64,000 bases of DNA from Geomonas sp. RF6 (GCF_021044625.1 NZ_CP087999.1:2001001-2065000); one strand, 5' to 3'. Positions 8,420-17,686 are shown, numbered from the stretch's first letter. Notes: generated from the sequence alone by a model not told the origin. Translations and numbers: made by a program.

Positions 8420-8997
8420 AGTGCGGGGAGGAGGGCGAGCGCCTGTGCGGCCGCCGCCCGGGTCTTTTCGTGCGGTGACCGGATGAGGGGGAGCAGGTCC
8501 CCTTCCACGGAGGGGTCCCTGAGCTCGCCGAGGGCGAGCGCCGCCTCGGCATCCTGCATCCCGTCCGCTGCGGCGAGAAAAGAGATAAAGAGCGGCTTCA
8601 GCGAAGGGTCGCGGTAGCGGGAGAGGGCCGAGATGGCGCAGGCTCGTACCGACGGAGAAGGATCCTTCAGCTTTTCCGCGAGCTTAGCGAGGGCTGCCGG
8701 ATGCGCGAGCTTCCCGAGCGCCTCGATGGCGGCTGTCTTTATGTCCTCCTCGTCCCGCCCGATGCAGTACAGCAGAGGCTGTAGCACCTGGTCCCCGCCG
8801 ATCGCCCCGAGCGCGTAGATCGCCCGGATCCTCGTGCCGCGGTCCCCTTTCCTCAGTGAGAGGAGGATGTCGTCGAGGCTCAGCGCCGCTTCCAGCGTTT
8901 CCAGCGCCGCGGCCGCCGCCGAGCGCACCTCCGCGCTCCCATCCTTCAGGAGGGGGGCTATGGCCTGACATCTTCTCTGGAGCGCTTCCTTATCCAT
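8416..8997 (-). CDS. Small HEAT-repeat protein
   Basis: A protein of 193 residues made almost wholly of HEAT/PBS-lyase-type helical repeats of about 30 residues (ALETLEAALSLDDILLSL, AIYALGAIGGDQVLQPL, AIEALGKLAHPAALAKL, AISALSRYRDPSLKPL). No catalytic motif is visible. It is convergent with the HD-GYP gene and their stop codons overlap. It could be a further partner of that module, but nothing beyond location supports this. Confidence 0.8.
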   Translation of the reverse strand: MDKEALQRRCQAIAPLLKDGSAEVRSAAAAALETLEAALSLDDILLSLRKGDRGTRIRAIYALGAIGGDQVLQPLLYCIGRDEEDIKTAAIEALGKLAHPAALAKLAEKLKDPSPSVRACAISALSRYRDPSLKPLFISFLAAADGMQDAEAALALGELRDPSVEGDLLPLIRSPHEKTRAAAAQALALLPAL

Positions 8998-9199
8998 ATC
9001 CCTTAACTAGCAAAATTCCCCGCGTTGCACAACATAAAATGAGAAAGCTGCAACTTGTGGGTGCTGCGGGAATGGGGCTAATGAACGGTGTGCCCTTCAG
9101 GAGCGTGCTGTGAGCTGCGCGAGCAGGTTTCCCTTGCATTTTTCGCGCATTTGCCTTAAAGATGCGCAGTTTGACCTATTTTCCTTTCGAGAGCGTGCC

Positions 9200-9514
9200 A
9201 TGAACAAGAAGGTGAAAAGCGTCGTACTTTCCGCGCTGGTCCTCCCCGGGCTGGGACAGCTCTACCTCGGGCGCAAGGTGAAGGGGGGCATCATGCTCCT
9301 CCTGGACAACCTCTTCATTCTCGGCGCACTGGCGGTGGTGCTGCGCAGCGCCGGGAAGATACTCGCCGCCGGCCGCAGCGAGGCGCCAGACGCGGCGCAG
9401 CTGGTGCAGGCGGTGCATCAGGACGCCCCTTTCGTGAGGTGGCTCGGCCTCGGTTTTCTCTTTCTGTGGGCCTTCGGCGTGGTGGACGCGCTCCTCGACA
9501 AGGGGGAGCAGTAA
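9200..9514 (+). CDS. Small TM2-like membrane protein
   Basis: A protein of 104 residues. The N-terminus has LPGLGQLYLGRKVKGG followed by a hydrophobic segment, and a second hydrophobic segment (FLFLWAFGVVDALL) closes the protein, a plan seen in TM2 and related small membrane proteins. The frame can be extended to 9110 but the ATG at 9200 starts the conserved part. It lies just before the FabH-like gene. Function unknown. Confidence 0.65.
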   Translation: MNKKVKSVVLSALVLPGLGQLYLGRKVKGGIMLLLDNLFILGALAVVLRSAGKILAAGRSEAPDAAQLVQAVHQDAPFVRWLGLGFLFLWAFGVVDALLDKGEQ

Positions 9515-9517
9515 CGT

Positions 9518-9546
9518 TTGACAAGGCAACACCCACATGAGATAAA
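9518..9546 (+). promoter_or_regulatory. Possible promoter of the FabH-like gene
   Basis: TTGACA, 17-bp spacer, GATAAA. It overlaps the first codon of the longest fabH frame, which supports the later start at 9581. Confidence 0.4.
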
Positions 9547-9580
9547 TACACCAGCCTGCCCAGGGAGGGCGGGTGCAGAA

Positions 9581-10576
9581 ATGGAGCAAAAAGATATGCT
9601 GCGTGCAGAGGTTCTAGCCACCGGGGGGCATGTCCCTTCCCGGGTCATCTCCAACGACTACTTCAACTATCTCGTCGATGACGCCGAGAGCTGGATCCAC
9701 TCGAGAACCGGGATCCGCGAGCGACGCTTTGTCGAGGAGGGGGAATCGACTTCCGACCTGGCTACCACCGCAGCGCTTCTGGCTCTGGAAAACGGCAACA
9801 TCGACCCGCTCGATCTTGATTGCATCATCGTAGCCACCTCCACTCCGGACATGATCCTTCCCGCCACCGCCTGCATGGTGCAGAAGAACATCGGCGCCGA
9901 GAACGCCTTTGCCTTCGACATGAACGCGGTGTGCAGCTCCTTCATCTACGGTCTCGAAGTCGCCGACAACCTGATCCGCTCCGGGAAGTACCGCCGGGTG
10001 CTCCTGATCGGTGCCGACACCTATTCGAAGATCCTCGATTTCGACGACAAGGGGTCCGCTCCCCTTTTCGGCGACGGCGCAGGCGCCATGATCCTCGGCG
10101 CAACCGAGACCGGGAAGGGTGTTTTGCAGAGCGTCATGAAGAGCGACGGGAAAGGGTGGGAGCTGATCCAGGTCCCCTCTTCCGGCTCCCGCAGACCGAT
10201 CACGGCGGAGACGATCGCCCAGAAGGAAAACACCTTCAAGATGGCGGGGAAAAGCGTCTTCATCTTTGCCACCGACGTCATCCCGAGCATCATCGAGGAC
10301 CTGGCGGCGAAGGGGGGGGTGAAGCCCGACGACATCGACTACATCATCCCGCACCAGGCGAACGTGCGGATCATCGACTACATCTTCAAGAAGACCGGGA
10401 TCCCCAAGGAGAAATTCCTCCTGAACCTCGACCGCTTCGGCAACACCGCCGCGGCGTCGGTCGGTCTCGCACTCGATGAAAACCGCCGCAACGGGACTAT
10501 CAAGCCGGGGGACCTCGTGCTGATGATGGGTTTCGGCGGCGGCCTCTCCTGGGGCGGGGTGCTGATCCAGTTCTAG
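9581..10576 (+). CDS. 3-oxoacyl-ACP synthase III (FabH-like)
   Basis: A thiolase-fold ketosynthase of 331 residues. Its catalytic triad can be seen: Cys118 in MNAVCSSFIYG, His258 in IPHQANVRI and Asn288 in FGNTAAAS. KAS III enzymes condense an acyl-CoA with malonyl-ACP to start fatty acid synthesis. The start at ATG 9581 is preceded by GGGAGGG; the frame reaches back to 9518 but that region holds a promoter-like sequence. No other fab genes are adjacent, so it may be a paralog serving a special primer rather than the housekeeping enzyme. A strong terminator follows. Confidence 0.88.
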   Translation: MEQKDMLRAEVLATGGHVPSRVISNDYFNYLVDDAESWIHSRTGIRERRFVEEGESTSDLATTAALLALENGNIDPLDLDCIIVATSTPDMILPATACMVQKNIGAENAFAFDMNAVCSSFIYGLEVADNLIRSGKYRRVLLIGADTYSKILDFDDKGSAPLFGDGAGAMILGATETGKGVLQSVMKSDGKGWELIQVPSSGSRRPITAETIAQKENTFKMAGKSVFIFATDVIPSIIEDLAAKGGVKPDDIDYIIPHQANVRIIDYIFKKTGIPKEKFLLNLDRFGNTAAASVGLALDENRRNGTIKPGDLVLMMGFGGGLSWGGVLIQF

Positions 10577-10603
10577 CATCGCAGCGGCAGAGAGTTTTGC
10601 AGG

Positions 10604-10635
10604 GGGCACCTTCTTCGGGGGGTGCCCTTTTTTTT
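10604..10635 (+). terminator. Rho-independent terminator after fabH-like gene
   Basis: A 7-bp stem GGGCACC/GGTGCCC with a 10-nt loop is followed by eight T residues. Confidence 0.85.
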
Positions 10636-10679
10636 GTCGGACCAGTCTGACGGGGCGGACGGGACACAGGCCGGCGAAA

Positions 10680-11726
10680 CTAGCGGCCTCTCCTCCCCCC
10701 AACCCCCTCCGGCACAGGGAGCGGCTCCAGCCCGCACCCTGTCATCAGCTCCATCAGTCCGTCGTTCGGCAGGCGCTTCTTCCACCCTGCGTGGAAGCGG
10801 TCGGCTGCCAGCAGCACCCCCCCCTTCGCAAGGCGACCCGCGAGCTTCGCGAGCACATGAGCCACCTCCTTTCGCTCCGAAAGCATCGGCCCACCGAGAA
10901 GCCCGTTGCAGAGGATCAGGTCGTAATCCCCTTCCCCTTCCGACCCCACGTCGTCGAGGTAAAAAAGGACCTCCATCTCCCCCCCGAGAAGGGGCGCAAT
11001 CCGCTCCCGGTACCCCGACTGACGTTGAGGGTCGTGAGGGAAAAAGGCGTGGGCAGCGGCGAAGAGCTCGATCGGCTCGAAGGTGGAGCCGTGCACGGAG
11101 CAGGCGCCGAGGTCCGTGCCGCACCGGGCTATGATCTCCCCCACCCTCCACGTCCCCTCGCCGCTGCCGCAGGCGCAGTCAAGAACCCGCAGCCGCCTCC
11201 TTAGCGACGGAGCGCAGGCGCGCACCCACGAGGCGAGCCACTCCGCCTGCAAAGGGTAACGCTCGAAAGAGGCGCCATACCGCCGAGGGAGGAAGAGAGA
11301 AAAGAGGAAGTCGCGGCGGGCGCAGTCATCTGCGGCAAGAGCGGCGAGGGCCGGTGCGGGATCAGCAGCCTCGAGAAGGGGGTGGAGGCCCTGCAGCACG
11401 TCGAGCCAGCTCGACGCCGTGCCGAGAGCGGTGGCGTGCAATAGTGGCGCGAAGCGGCACCCCCGCGAGAGGAGGTGGCGGAAAGCGCGCTCGATCTCCT
11501 TCAGCGGGAACAGCGCCTCGGTGAGGGAGCGCATCTCCTGGTCGATGAGGAGGTGAGGAGCCCACAGTGGCAGAGGGTACGCACCGGCGTAGCGGGCGAA
11601 GGAGTCCGCGATGCGCGCGATCGTCCGGTCCAGCGCCGGGTCGTGCAAAGGGCCGGGGACCAGAAGGAGGCCGAGTCGCTCCTTGATGATCTCTTCATCT
11701 GTTGTGGAGGTAAAAGTCAGTCGCAC
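10680..11726 (-). CDS. CheR-like SAM-dependent methyltransferase
   Basis: A protein of about 348 residues. An N-terminal helical region is followed by a Rossmann methyltransferase domain with the SAM motif VLDCACGSGEGTW, then STFEPIELFAAAHAFFP, reminiscent of the CheR segment after motif I, and YDLILCNGLLG. CheR enzymes methylate glutamates of chemoreceptors; placement next to two chemoreceptor genes fits this, but similarity is only partial. The start is uncertain: GTG at 11726 with AAGGTAGG upstream is chosen, and the frame is open to an ATG at 11795. Confidence 0.6.
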   Translation of the reverse strand: MRLTFTSTTDEEIIKERLGLLLVPGPLHDPALDRTIARIADSFARYAGAYPLPLWAPHLLIDQEMRSLTEALFPLKEIERAFRHLLSRGCRFAPLLHATALGTASSWLDVLQGLHPLLEAADPAPALAALAADDCARRDFLFSLFLPRRYGASFERYPLQAEWLASWVRACAPSLRRRLRVLDCACGSGEGTWRVGEIIARCGTDLGACSVHGSTFEPIELFAAAHAFFPHDPQRQSGYRERIAPLLGGEMEVLFYLDDVGSEGEGDYDLILCNGLLGGPMLSERKEVAHVLAKLAGRLAKGGVLLAADRFHAGWKKRLPNDGLMELMTGCGLEPLPVPEGVGGRRGR

Positions 11727-11829
11727 GGGCCTACCTTTCGGAAAGGGTTCCACCAAAAGCGGGAACACTATCATGTAACGAGACGGGAGTGTCAAGGCAA
11801 TAGCCGCTGAAGGAATGTGCCGGATCTCC

Positions 11830-11856
11830 TAAAGTACCGGAAGATAGAGCCGATAG
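11830..11856 (+). promoter_or_regulatory. Sigma-28 (FliA)-like promoter of the first chemoreceptor
   Basis: TAAA, 15-bp spacer, GCCGATAG matches the flagellar sigma-28 consensus (TAAA-N15-GCCGATAA) at all but the last base. It lies 30 bp upstream of the ATG. Confidence 0.75.
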
Positions 11857-11886
11857 GTTCGGTACTCTCTATCTCGAGGTGAAAGC

Positions 11887-13533
11887 ATGTTTTCCTTTGC
11901 TCCCCGCTCCCTTTCGCTGACCCAAAAGCTCCTGATCCCCATCATCCTGGTGAACCTCTTAAGCACGGCGGCGTTCACAGCGTACCTGTACAAGGAGGAG
12001 AAGAAGGCGGTCATGGCAGGGATCGACCGGCAGCTCGCCGCCGCCGCGTACGGGATGCAGCTGGTCGCCGACACTTTTCACGACGGGCTTGCCGCCAACC
12101 CCTCCCCCGATCCGCAGGATTACGACAAGCTCCTGGAGCGCCTTTCCCGTTACGCGGAGCAGTCGCACCTCAAATACGTGTACACGACCGTCATGAAAGA
12201 CGGAAAGATCCTCTTCACCCTCTCCAGTTACACAAAGGAAGAGAAGGAGAAGGGTTCCTACACGAAGCTCAACGACCCGTACGAGGACGCGAGCCCAGGT
12301 CTCAAAGGGGCATTTAGTGACGGCAGCGTCCACTTCGACGAGTACAAGGACAAGTGGGGGAGCTTCCGCTCCGTCTTCATCCCGTGCCGCTCGCCGCAGG
12401 GCGTGGCGTACGTGGTGGGAGGGGACGTCTCCCTCGCCGAGGTCGGGAGCGCCCTGCGCACCACCCTCTACGGCTGCCTCGCCATCGGCGCGGTCATCTT
12501 CATCGCGGTGACGGTCATCGTCCTTCTCGTGGTGCGCTCCATCTCCGGTGCCGTGCGCAGGCTCGCCGACGGCGTCAACCGCATCGCCGGCGGTGATCTC
12601 GCCGTGGCCATCACCCACGACAGCGGTGACGAGCTCGGCATGCTCGCCGCCGACATGAACGGCATGGTTGCCACACTCCGCTCAGTGGTGGGAAATGTGA
12701 AGGGGGTGGCCGAGCGGGTGTCGGGGGCGTCGCTGCAGCTTTCGGAAACCTCCGATCAGCTGGCCGCCGGAGCGGAGTGCGCAGTCGACCAGGTGCTGGG
12801 GTTGGCCAGCGCGGGTGAGGAGATGGCGACCACGTCGGCGGACATCTCCGGCAACTGCACGCAGGTTGCCGCCAGTGCCCACAGTGCGCTCGTAGCGGCA
12901 AAGGCGGGCGCCACGGTCGTCGATACCACCGTCGGAGTCATGGAGCGCATCGCGGGGCGGGTGAGAAATTCCTCCCAGACGGTGGAGGGGCTCGGAGAGC
13001 GCAGCAACCAGATCGGCACCATCGTCGGCACCATCGAGGACATCGCCGACCAGACGAACCTCCTGGCGCTGAACGCCGCTATAGAGGCGGCGCGTGCAGG
13101 CGAACAGGGACGTGGCTTCGCGGTCGTCGCCGACGAGGTGCGGGCCCTGGCGGAGCGGACCGGGCGCGCCACCAGGGAGATCACCGAGATGATTCGCACG
13201 ATCCAGGTGGAGACGCGCGGAGCTGTTGCCTCCATGGTGGAGGGGGCCGTGGAGGTTGAGCAGGGGACGGCGGAGGCGGCCCGCTCCGGCGCGGCCCTTC
13301 TGGATATAGTCGAGCGCATCGGGGCCGTGGAGTTGCAGGTGGCGCAGATCGCCACCGCGGCGGAAGAGCAGACGGCGACGACCACCGACATCAGCGAGAA
13401 CATGCACCGCATCACCGACCTCGTGCAGAGCACCAGCCGCGGCGCCCACGACTCCGCGGGGGCTGCTGGTGAGCTGCGGGGGCTCGCGGAGGAGTTGCGC
13501 ATCGCTGTGGGGCATTTCAGGCTGGGACTCTAG
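11887..13533 (+). CDS. Methyl-accepting chemotaxis protein
   Basis: A chemoreceptor of 548 residues. TM1 is at about 13-35, a periplasmic sensor at 36-190, TM2 at 193-216, HAMP near 217-270 and the cytoplasmic signalling rod to the end, with the hairpin tip [20 protein letters not shown] and [18 protein letters not shown]. The periplasmic part resembles single Cache-type sensors. It is paralogous to the next gene along its whole length, including 548 residues in both. Its promoter is of the flagellar class. Ligand unknown. Confidence 0.93.
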   Translation: MFSFAPRSLSLTQKLLIPIILVNLLSTAAFTAYLYKEEKKAVMAGIDRQLAAAAYGMQLVADTFHDGLAANPSPDPQDYDKLLERLSRYAEQSHLKYVYTTVMKDGKILFTLSSYTKEEKEKGSYTKLNDPYEDASPGLKGAFSDGSVHFDEYKDKWGSFRSVFIPCRSPQGVAYVVGGDVSLAEVGSALRTTLYGCLAIGAVIFIAVTVIVLLVVRSISGAVRRLADGVNRIAGGDLAVAITHDSGDELGMLAADMNGMVATLRSVVGNVKGVAERVSGASLQLSETSDQLAAGAECAVDQVLGLASAGEEMATTSADISGNCTQVAASAHSALVAAKAGATVVDTTVGVMERIAGRVRNSSQTVEGLGERSNQIGTIVGTIEDIADQTNLLALNAAIEAARAGEQGRGFAVVADEVRALAERTGRATREITEMIRTIQVETRGAVASMVEGAVEVEQGTAEAARSGAALLDIVERIGAVELQVAQIATAAEEQTATTTDISENMHRITDLVQSTSRGAHDSAGAAGELRGLAEELRIAVGHFRLGL

Positions 13534-13541
13534 GAGGGAGG

Positions 13542-13566
13542 GGAGCCCGAGAAGGGCTCCTCTTGC
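13542..13566 (+). terminator. Possible terminator after the first chemoreceptor
   Basis: Stem GGAGCCC/GGGCTCC with a 5-nt loop just after the stop codon, followed by TCTTGC. The T-tract is poor, so termination may be partial. Confidence 0.45.
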
Positions 13567-13616
13567 TCAGTCTTTGGCAAAAATCCGATATATGATGCTT
13601 CTCCTATAATTCTTCT

Positions 13617-13643
13617 TTAACAGCTTCATGGTCGTGCCGATAG
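13617..13643 (+). promoter_or_regulatory. Sigma-28 (FliA)-like promoter of the second chemoreceptor
   Basis: TTAA, 15-bp spacer, GCCGATAG. The -10 box is identical to that before the first receptor, while the -35 is one base off consensus. It lies 28 bp upstream of the ATG. Confidence 0.65.
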
Positions 13644-13671
13644 GTACAGTATCTCCCCGTAGGAGGTACCT

Positions 13672-15318
13672 ATGCCGATCACCCTTTCGCGCCCCACCTT
13701 CAGGTTGACTCACAAGCTCCTCGTTCCGATCATCCTCGTCAATCTCGCCAGTACCGCCGCGTTCACAGGCTATCTCTACCACAAACAGAAAATTTCCATC
13801 ATGGCGGGGATCGATCGCCAGCTGACCACCGGTGCACTGGGGCTGCGGCTGGTGACCGACCCCTTCCACGACCGCATTGCGGCAGCGGCTCCTGGTCCCG
13901 GGGAATATCGGGAGCTTCTCGACCGCTTCTCCGAATATGCGGAGCAGGCGCACATCAACTATCTGTACAGCACGGTGCAAAAGGACGGCAAAATCGTCTT
14001 CACCCTATCGAGTTACACGAAGGAGGAGAAGGAGAAAGGGGACTTCAACAAGCTGTACGACCCGTACGAGGATGCAAGCGACGGACTGAAGGCGGCCTTT
14101 GCCGACGGGAAGGCGCACTTCGACGAGTACCAGGACCAGTGGGGAAGCTTCCGCTCCGTCTTCATACCGTGCCGCTCCCCGAAGGGGGTCCCCTACATCG
14201 TGGGGGCCGATGTCTCGCTGGCCGAGGTCGGCGGCCTCATGCGCAGCACCCTGTACGGCTGCCTTGCCATCGGCGCGGTGATATTCCTGGCCGTTACTGC
14301 CATCGTGCTCCTGGTGGTGCGTTACATAACCGGCGCAGTACGAAGCCTCGCCGATGGAGTAAACCGGATCGCGGGGGGGGATCTTGCCGTCACCATAGCG
14401 GATGCGGGGGGGGATGAACTGGGGAGGCTCGCATCGGATCTCACCGGCATGGTGGCGACCCTCCGGGAAGTGGTCGGAAACGTCCAGGGGGTGGCTGAGC
14501 GCGTTGCCGGCGCCTCCATGCAGCTCTCCGAAACGGCCGAGGAACTTGCCTGCGGTGCCGGTCAAGCTCTGGACCAGGTGATGGGGGTGGCGACGGCAGG
14601 TGAGGAGATGGCTGCGACCTCGGGGGAGATCTCCGACAGCTGCGGTCAGGTCGCCAGCAGCGCGGACGGCGCCCTCGAAGCGGCCCGTGCCGGAGCGAGC
14701 GTCGTAGATGACATGGTGGTGGTCATGCAGCGGGTCGCCGGACGGGTGAGGGAGACTTCGCAGACAGTGGAGGGGCTCGGAGAGCGGAGCAACCAGATCG
14801 GCGCCATCGTCGGCACCATCGAAGACATCGCCGACCAGACGAACCTCCTCGCGCTGAACGCGGCGATAGAGGCCGCTCGCGCCGGTGAACAGGGACGCGG
14901 CTTCGCGGTCGTCGCAGACGAGGTGCGCGCCCTGGCGGAGCGGACCGGGCGCGCGACGAGGGAGATCACCGAGATGATCCGCGCGATCCAGCTCCAGACG
15001 GGGGGGGCGGTGGCCTCCATGGCAGAGGGGGTCGAGGAGGTGGAGCAGGGGACGGCGGAGGGTGCCCGCTCCGGCGCGGCTCTACTGGACATCGTCGAGC
15101 GCATCGGCTCGGTCCAGCTGCAGGTGGCGCAGATCGCCACGGCAGCGGAAGAGCAGACGGCGACCACCGCGGAGATAAGCGGCAACATGCACCGCATAAC
15201 AGATCTCGTGCAGAGCACCAGCCGCGGCGCACATGATTCGGCGGGGGCTGCAGGTGAGCTGAGGGGGCTGGCGGAGGAGTTGCGGATCGCGGTGGGGCAT
15301 TTCAGGCTGGAGACGTAG
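13672..15318 (+). CDS. Methyl-accepting chemotaxis protein (paralog of the preceding receptor)
   Basis: A protein of 548 residues with the same plan: TM1 near 13-33, periplasmic sensor, TM2 near 193-216, HAMP, and signalling domain with [20 protein letters not shown]. The sensor regions share runs such as [14 protein letters not shown] and [11 protein letters not shown], so both may sense similar ligands; divergence is larger near residues 40-90. AGGAGGTACCT precedes the ATG. A tandem duplication with retained promoter type is the simplest origin. Confidence 0.93.
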   Translation: MPITLSRPTFRLTHKLLVPIILVNLASTAAFTGYLYHKQKISIMAGIDRQLTTGALGLRLVTDPFHDRIAAAAPGPGEYRELLDRFSEYAEQAHINYLYSTVQKDGKIVFTLSSYTKEEKEKGDFNKLYDPYEDASDGLKAAFADGKAHFDEYQDQWGSFRSVFIPCRSPKGVPYIVGADVSLAEVGGLMRSTLYGCLAIGAVIFLAVTAIVLLVVRYITGAVRSLADGVNRIAGGDLAVTIADAGGDELGRLASDLTGMVATLREVVGNVQGVAERVAGASMQLSETAEELACGAGQALDQVMGVATAGEEMAATSGEISDSCGQVASSADGALEAARAGASVVDDMVVVMQRVAGRVRETSQTVEGLGERSNQIGAIVGTIEDIADQTNLLALNAAIEAARAGEQGRGFAVVADEVRALAERTGRATREITEMIRAIQLQTGGAVASMAEGVEEVEQGTAEGARSGAALLDIVERIGSVQLQVAQIATAAEEQTATTAEISGNMHRITDLVQSTSRGAHDSAGAAGELRGLAEELRIAVGHFRLET

Positions 15319-15350
15319 ATCTGGCCCGGTGGGGAAAGTCGTGTGACGAG

Positions 15351-15380
15351 GGGGACGCCGGTAAAAGCGCCCCTTTTTTT
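15351..15380 (+). terminator. Rho-independent terminator after the second chemoreceptor
   Basis: GGGGACGC pairs with GCGCCCC across an 8-nt loop (one bulged A) and is followed by seven T residues. Confidence 0.75.
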
Positions 15381-15384
15381 CGGA

Positions 15385-15564
15385 TCATCTGGGAATTCCG
15401 GGGACAGCCGGTCGGACGTCCCCTCCCCCCTTGCGGGGGAGGGACAGGGTGGGGGGGAAGGTGCCACCATTTCAGCCACATAGCAGCTTCACCCACCCCC
15501 TGTCCCCCTCCCGTCAAGGGAGGGGGGACCTTCCTGACGCCGGCTCCCCGGAATTCCCGGGAGA
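15385..15564. repeat. MITE-like element bounded by ISL3-type inverted ends
   Basis: The left end TCTGGGAATTCCGGGGACAG and the right end, the complement of CTCCCCGGAATTCCCGGGA, are near-perfect inverted repeats that resemble the ends of the ISL3 element at 19215-20544. The 180-bp interior has no gene and holds the paired-palindrome element described at 15413-15541. Mobilisation by the ISL3 transposase is an inference from end similarity. Confidence 0.55.
15413..15541. repeat. Paired GC-palindrome element, copy 1
   Basis: Two imperfect palindromes (CCCTCCCCCCTTGCGGGGGA type and CCCCTCCCGTCAAGGGAGGG type) are separated by about 60 bp. The reverse complement aligns with 52284-52412 throughout, including the linker GGGTGGGTGAAGCTGC and TGGCACC. 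Confidence 0.75.
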
Positions 15565-15580
15565 GGCTTTTTTTCGAGGT

Positions 15581-15670
15581 CCATCCGGGAATTCGGGGGA
15601 AGCGTGGGTACATTGCCACGAAGCACTGCAGAAGGCCTAACGTTCCCCCCTTTGCGAAGGGGGGGCAGGG
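15581..15670. repeat. Dispersed palindrome-core-palindrome element, copy A, left part
   Basis: It begins with an ISL3-like end (CATCCGGGAATTCGGGGGAA), continues GCGTGGGTACATTGCCACGA and ends in the palindrome at 15645-15665 plus CAGGG. The same order is found in reverse complement at 59348-59432. The element is interrupted here by the composite transposon and resumes at 18994. Confidence 0.8.
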
Positions 15671-16977
15671 CAGCGTTGTCCGGTTAGGTTTTTGCTTTGC
15701 GTCGTTTCTGCTTTTTTCGGTTTTTTTTGGCCTCATTTTTTCGCAGTCTAGAGGCTTCAGCTGCCATTCCAGCAGCTTCACTAGCGATTTTGTTTCTTAG
15801 CTCTCTGACACGATTGATGCTCACCCGCTCGTTATGCTGTTCTTGGCAGTAAATGGCCAGGAGAAGGTAAGTGATAAGTCCACTGAGGACCTGCACCATC
15901 ATGCCATACTGGCTTCTGGCGATTAAGTGGTAGACGTTGAGGTATCGTTTCCACCAGCCAAAGAAGGTCTCTATGTTCCAACGTAGTTTGTAGGCTTCGG
16001 CCACCTGTTCAGCGGTAAGGTCATAGCGGTTTGTCGCAACCCAGTATTCCTTTCGGTCAACGCGATAGCCAACTACTCGGAGCTCTTTCTGCCCTTCAGT
16101 GAGCCCCTTCTTGCCCAGAATAACGATGGCGTCATAAAAGACGATGTCACTGTGCGGAAGAGGATTTTGACGGACGACCTTCTTTCTGGCTCTCTGCTGG
16201 ATGCGGCAGATAAAGAGTTTGCCGTCTTCTTGCCACTGATCGAAGTCGGCGTTGCATTGGTACCCTCGATCAAGGACAGCAGTTTCGCCAGGCTGGAGGA
16301 TACGGTCTACATACTGCCGCTCCACCTGGTTAGCGTCAGTCACGACCACACTCGTCGGCACACCACGGTTCAGATCAAGGCCTACGTGGGCTTTGGCTTT
16401 ATTGTGAGTGCTTGAGTACTGCGCCCAATCCATGGACATCAAAGCGTCGATGACAGATCCATCGATGCCAACAAGGTTGCCAAGTTCTGCGTGTTGGGCG
16501 GGAATGACTTTGCGAGCCTCTTTCGCCAGTGCTCCAAAGATTTCAGTGAGTTGTTCGAGTCCACGTGTGTTGATAGCCTCAAAAAAGGCGGATTTTTTAA
16601 CGCCTTTAGGTGGCGCAACACATTCCTTGGCGAAATTGTCCTGTTCCAGGGCCTGGATCAGTTCTCTTCCAGAAGAGAATTCCTGGAGATGGTAGTAGAC
16701 AAGGGCCTTTAGCTGATCGTCGAATGACAGTTGCAACGGTCGGTAACCTCTCGATGTAAGTGGAGAAACAGGGGTGCATGATCTCTTTACTGGGTCGAGA
16801 AGTCTATTAAATTCATAAGGATTCTGAGGCTTTTGTCTGCTGAAGGGACGCATGTCGTAACCACTCCCGAATTACGTAGTTACGAACGCGGCGCGCGCCA
16901 CCCTTCAACAGATGTCAAGCAAAAAGTACAGCAATATCAAAGATTTCAGAGAGCAAGAACCTAACCGGACAACGCTG
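15671..16977 (-). mobile_element. IS4-family insertion sequence, copy 1
   Basis: It is bounded by perfect 20-bp inverted ends CAGCGTTGTCCGGTTAGGTT and carries one transposase gene on the minus strand. It is 1307 bp long and differs from copy 2 at only a few bases (three were noticed), so the duplication is recent. Confidence 0.9.
15684..16853 (-). CDS. IS4-family DDE transposase (copy 1)
   Basis: A protein of 389 residues with an N-terminal DUF4372-like region (MRPFSRQKPQNPYEFNRLL) and a DDE nuclease domain: first Asp in GIDGSVIDAL, second in AVLDRGYQ, and Glu in LRWNIETFFGWWKRYL. The basic tail (KKNRKKQKRRKAKT) is coded next to the left end of the IS. The gene is intact. It differs from copy 2 by Met instead of Val in SQYGMMVQV. 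Confidence 0.93.
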   Translation of the reverse strand: MRPFSRQKPQNPYEFNRLLDPVKRSCTPVSPLTSRGYRPLQLSFDDQLKALVYYHLQEFSSGRELIQALEQDNFAKECVAPPKGVKKSAFFEAINTRGLEQLTEIFGALAKEARKVIPAQHAELGNLVGIDGSVIDALMSMDWAQYSSTHNKAKAHVGLDLNRGVPTSVVVTDANQVERQYVDRILQPGETAVLDRGYQCNADFDQWQEDGKLFICRIQQRARKKVVRQNPLPHSDIVFYDAIVILGKKGLTEGQKELRVVGYRVDRKEYWVATNRYDLTAEQVAEAYKLRWNIETFFGWWKRYLNVYHLIARSQYGMMVQVLSGLITYLLLAIYCQEQHNERVSINRVRELRNKIASEAAGMAAEASRLRKNEAKKNRKKQKRRKAKT

Positions 16978-16983
16978 CCCTGT

Positions 16984-17003
16984 CCCCCCTTCGCAAAGGG
17001 GGG
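16984..17003. repeat. REP-like GC palindrome inside the composite transposon (left)
   Basis: CCCCCCTTCGCAAAGGGGGG directly after the right end of IS copy 1. It is the inverted counterpart of the palindrome at 17660-17680, so the cargo is framed by two of them. Confidence 0.8.
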
Positions 17004-17041
17004 AACTCTAGGTCTCCTGCACCGCCTCGTCGAAGTATAAC

Positions 17042-17526
17042 GAGCTTCGTCCATGCGACCAGCAGCTTGGTGCATGCGACCACCAGCTTCGTGCACGGGA
17101 ACACCAGCTCTGTCCATGCAACCACCAGCTTCGTCCACGCGACCACGAGCTTCGTGCACGCGACTACAAGCTTCGTCCACGCGACTACAAGCTTCGTGCA
17201 CGCAACCACCAGCTTCGTCCACGCGACCACGAGCTTCGTCCACGCGACCACGAGCTTCGCCCACGCGACCACGAGCTTCGCCCACGCGACCACGAGCTTC
17301 GCCCACGCGACCACGAGCTTCGTCCACGCGACCACGAGCTTCGCCCACGCGACCACCAGCTTCGTGCACGCGACCACCAGCTTCGTGCACGCGACCACGA
17401 GCTTCGTCCACGCGACCACCAGCTTCGTCCACGCTACCACGAACTTCGTCCATGCGAACACGAGCTTCGGTGCTCGCCACCACGAGCTTCGGTGCACGCC
17501 ACCACGACTTTAGTGCACGCGACCAC
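17042..17526. repeat. 21-bp tandem repeat array, locus 2 (23 units)
   Basis: Twenty-three units, consensus GAGCTTCGTCCACGCGACC plus AC, 21 bp each except two of 22 bp near the right end. The extra bases shift every reading frame there, which argues against a conserved protein. The central units are most uniform and the edges drift, the pattern of unequal exchange or slippage. Units contain the dyad CACGA-GCT-TCGTG or a near form. The array is the main cargo of the composite transposon and shares its unit with locus 1. Confidence 0.92.
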
Positions 17527-17659
17527 AGGCACACGTTCCGAAGTGGCAAAGGGCTTTTTCCTAAATCCCGCGGAGCCACGATACTCGTCGTGGCCGCTCA
17601 TTGGTGAATGCCGGAGCCGGTATGGTCTTCCCTCGAAGGGCGAGGCGAGGCCGTTACGT

Positions 17660-17680
17660 CCCCCCCTTTGCGAAGGGGGG
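17660..17680. repeat. REP-like GC palindrome inside the composite transposon (right)
   Basis: CCCCCCCTTTGCGAAGGGG plus GG, followed by ACAGGG and the left end of IS copy 2. Confidence 0.8.
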
Positions 17681-17686
17681 ACAGGG

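Noticed and set aside
17042-17526. CRISPR array
   Set aside because: Units abut without unique spacers, the period is 21 bp, and no cas gene is present.
16905-17607. Long open frames on both strands across the 21-bp array (up to 224 codons)
   Set aside because: A 21-bp repeat without stops is open in several frames by construction. Frames on both strands compete, two units are 22 bp long and shift the frame, and no ribosome site supports a start.
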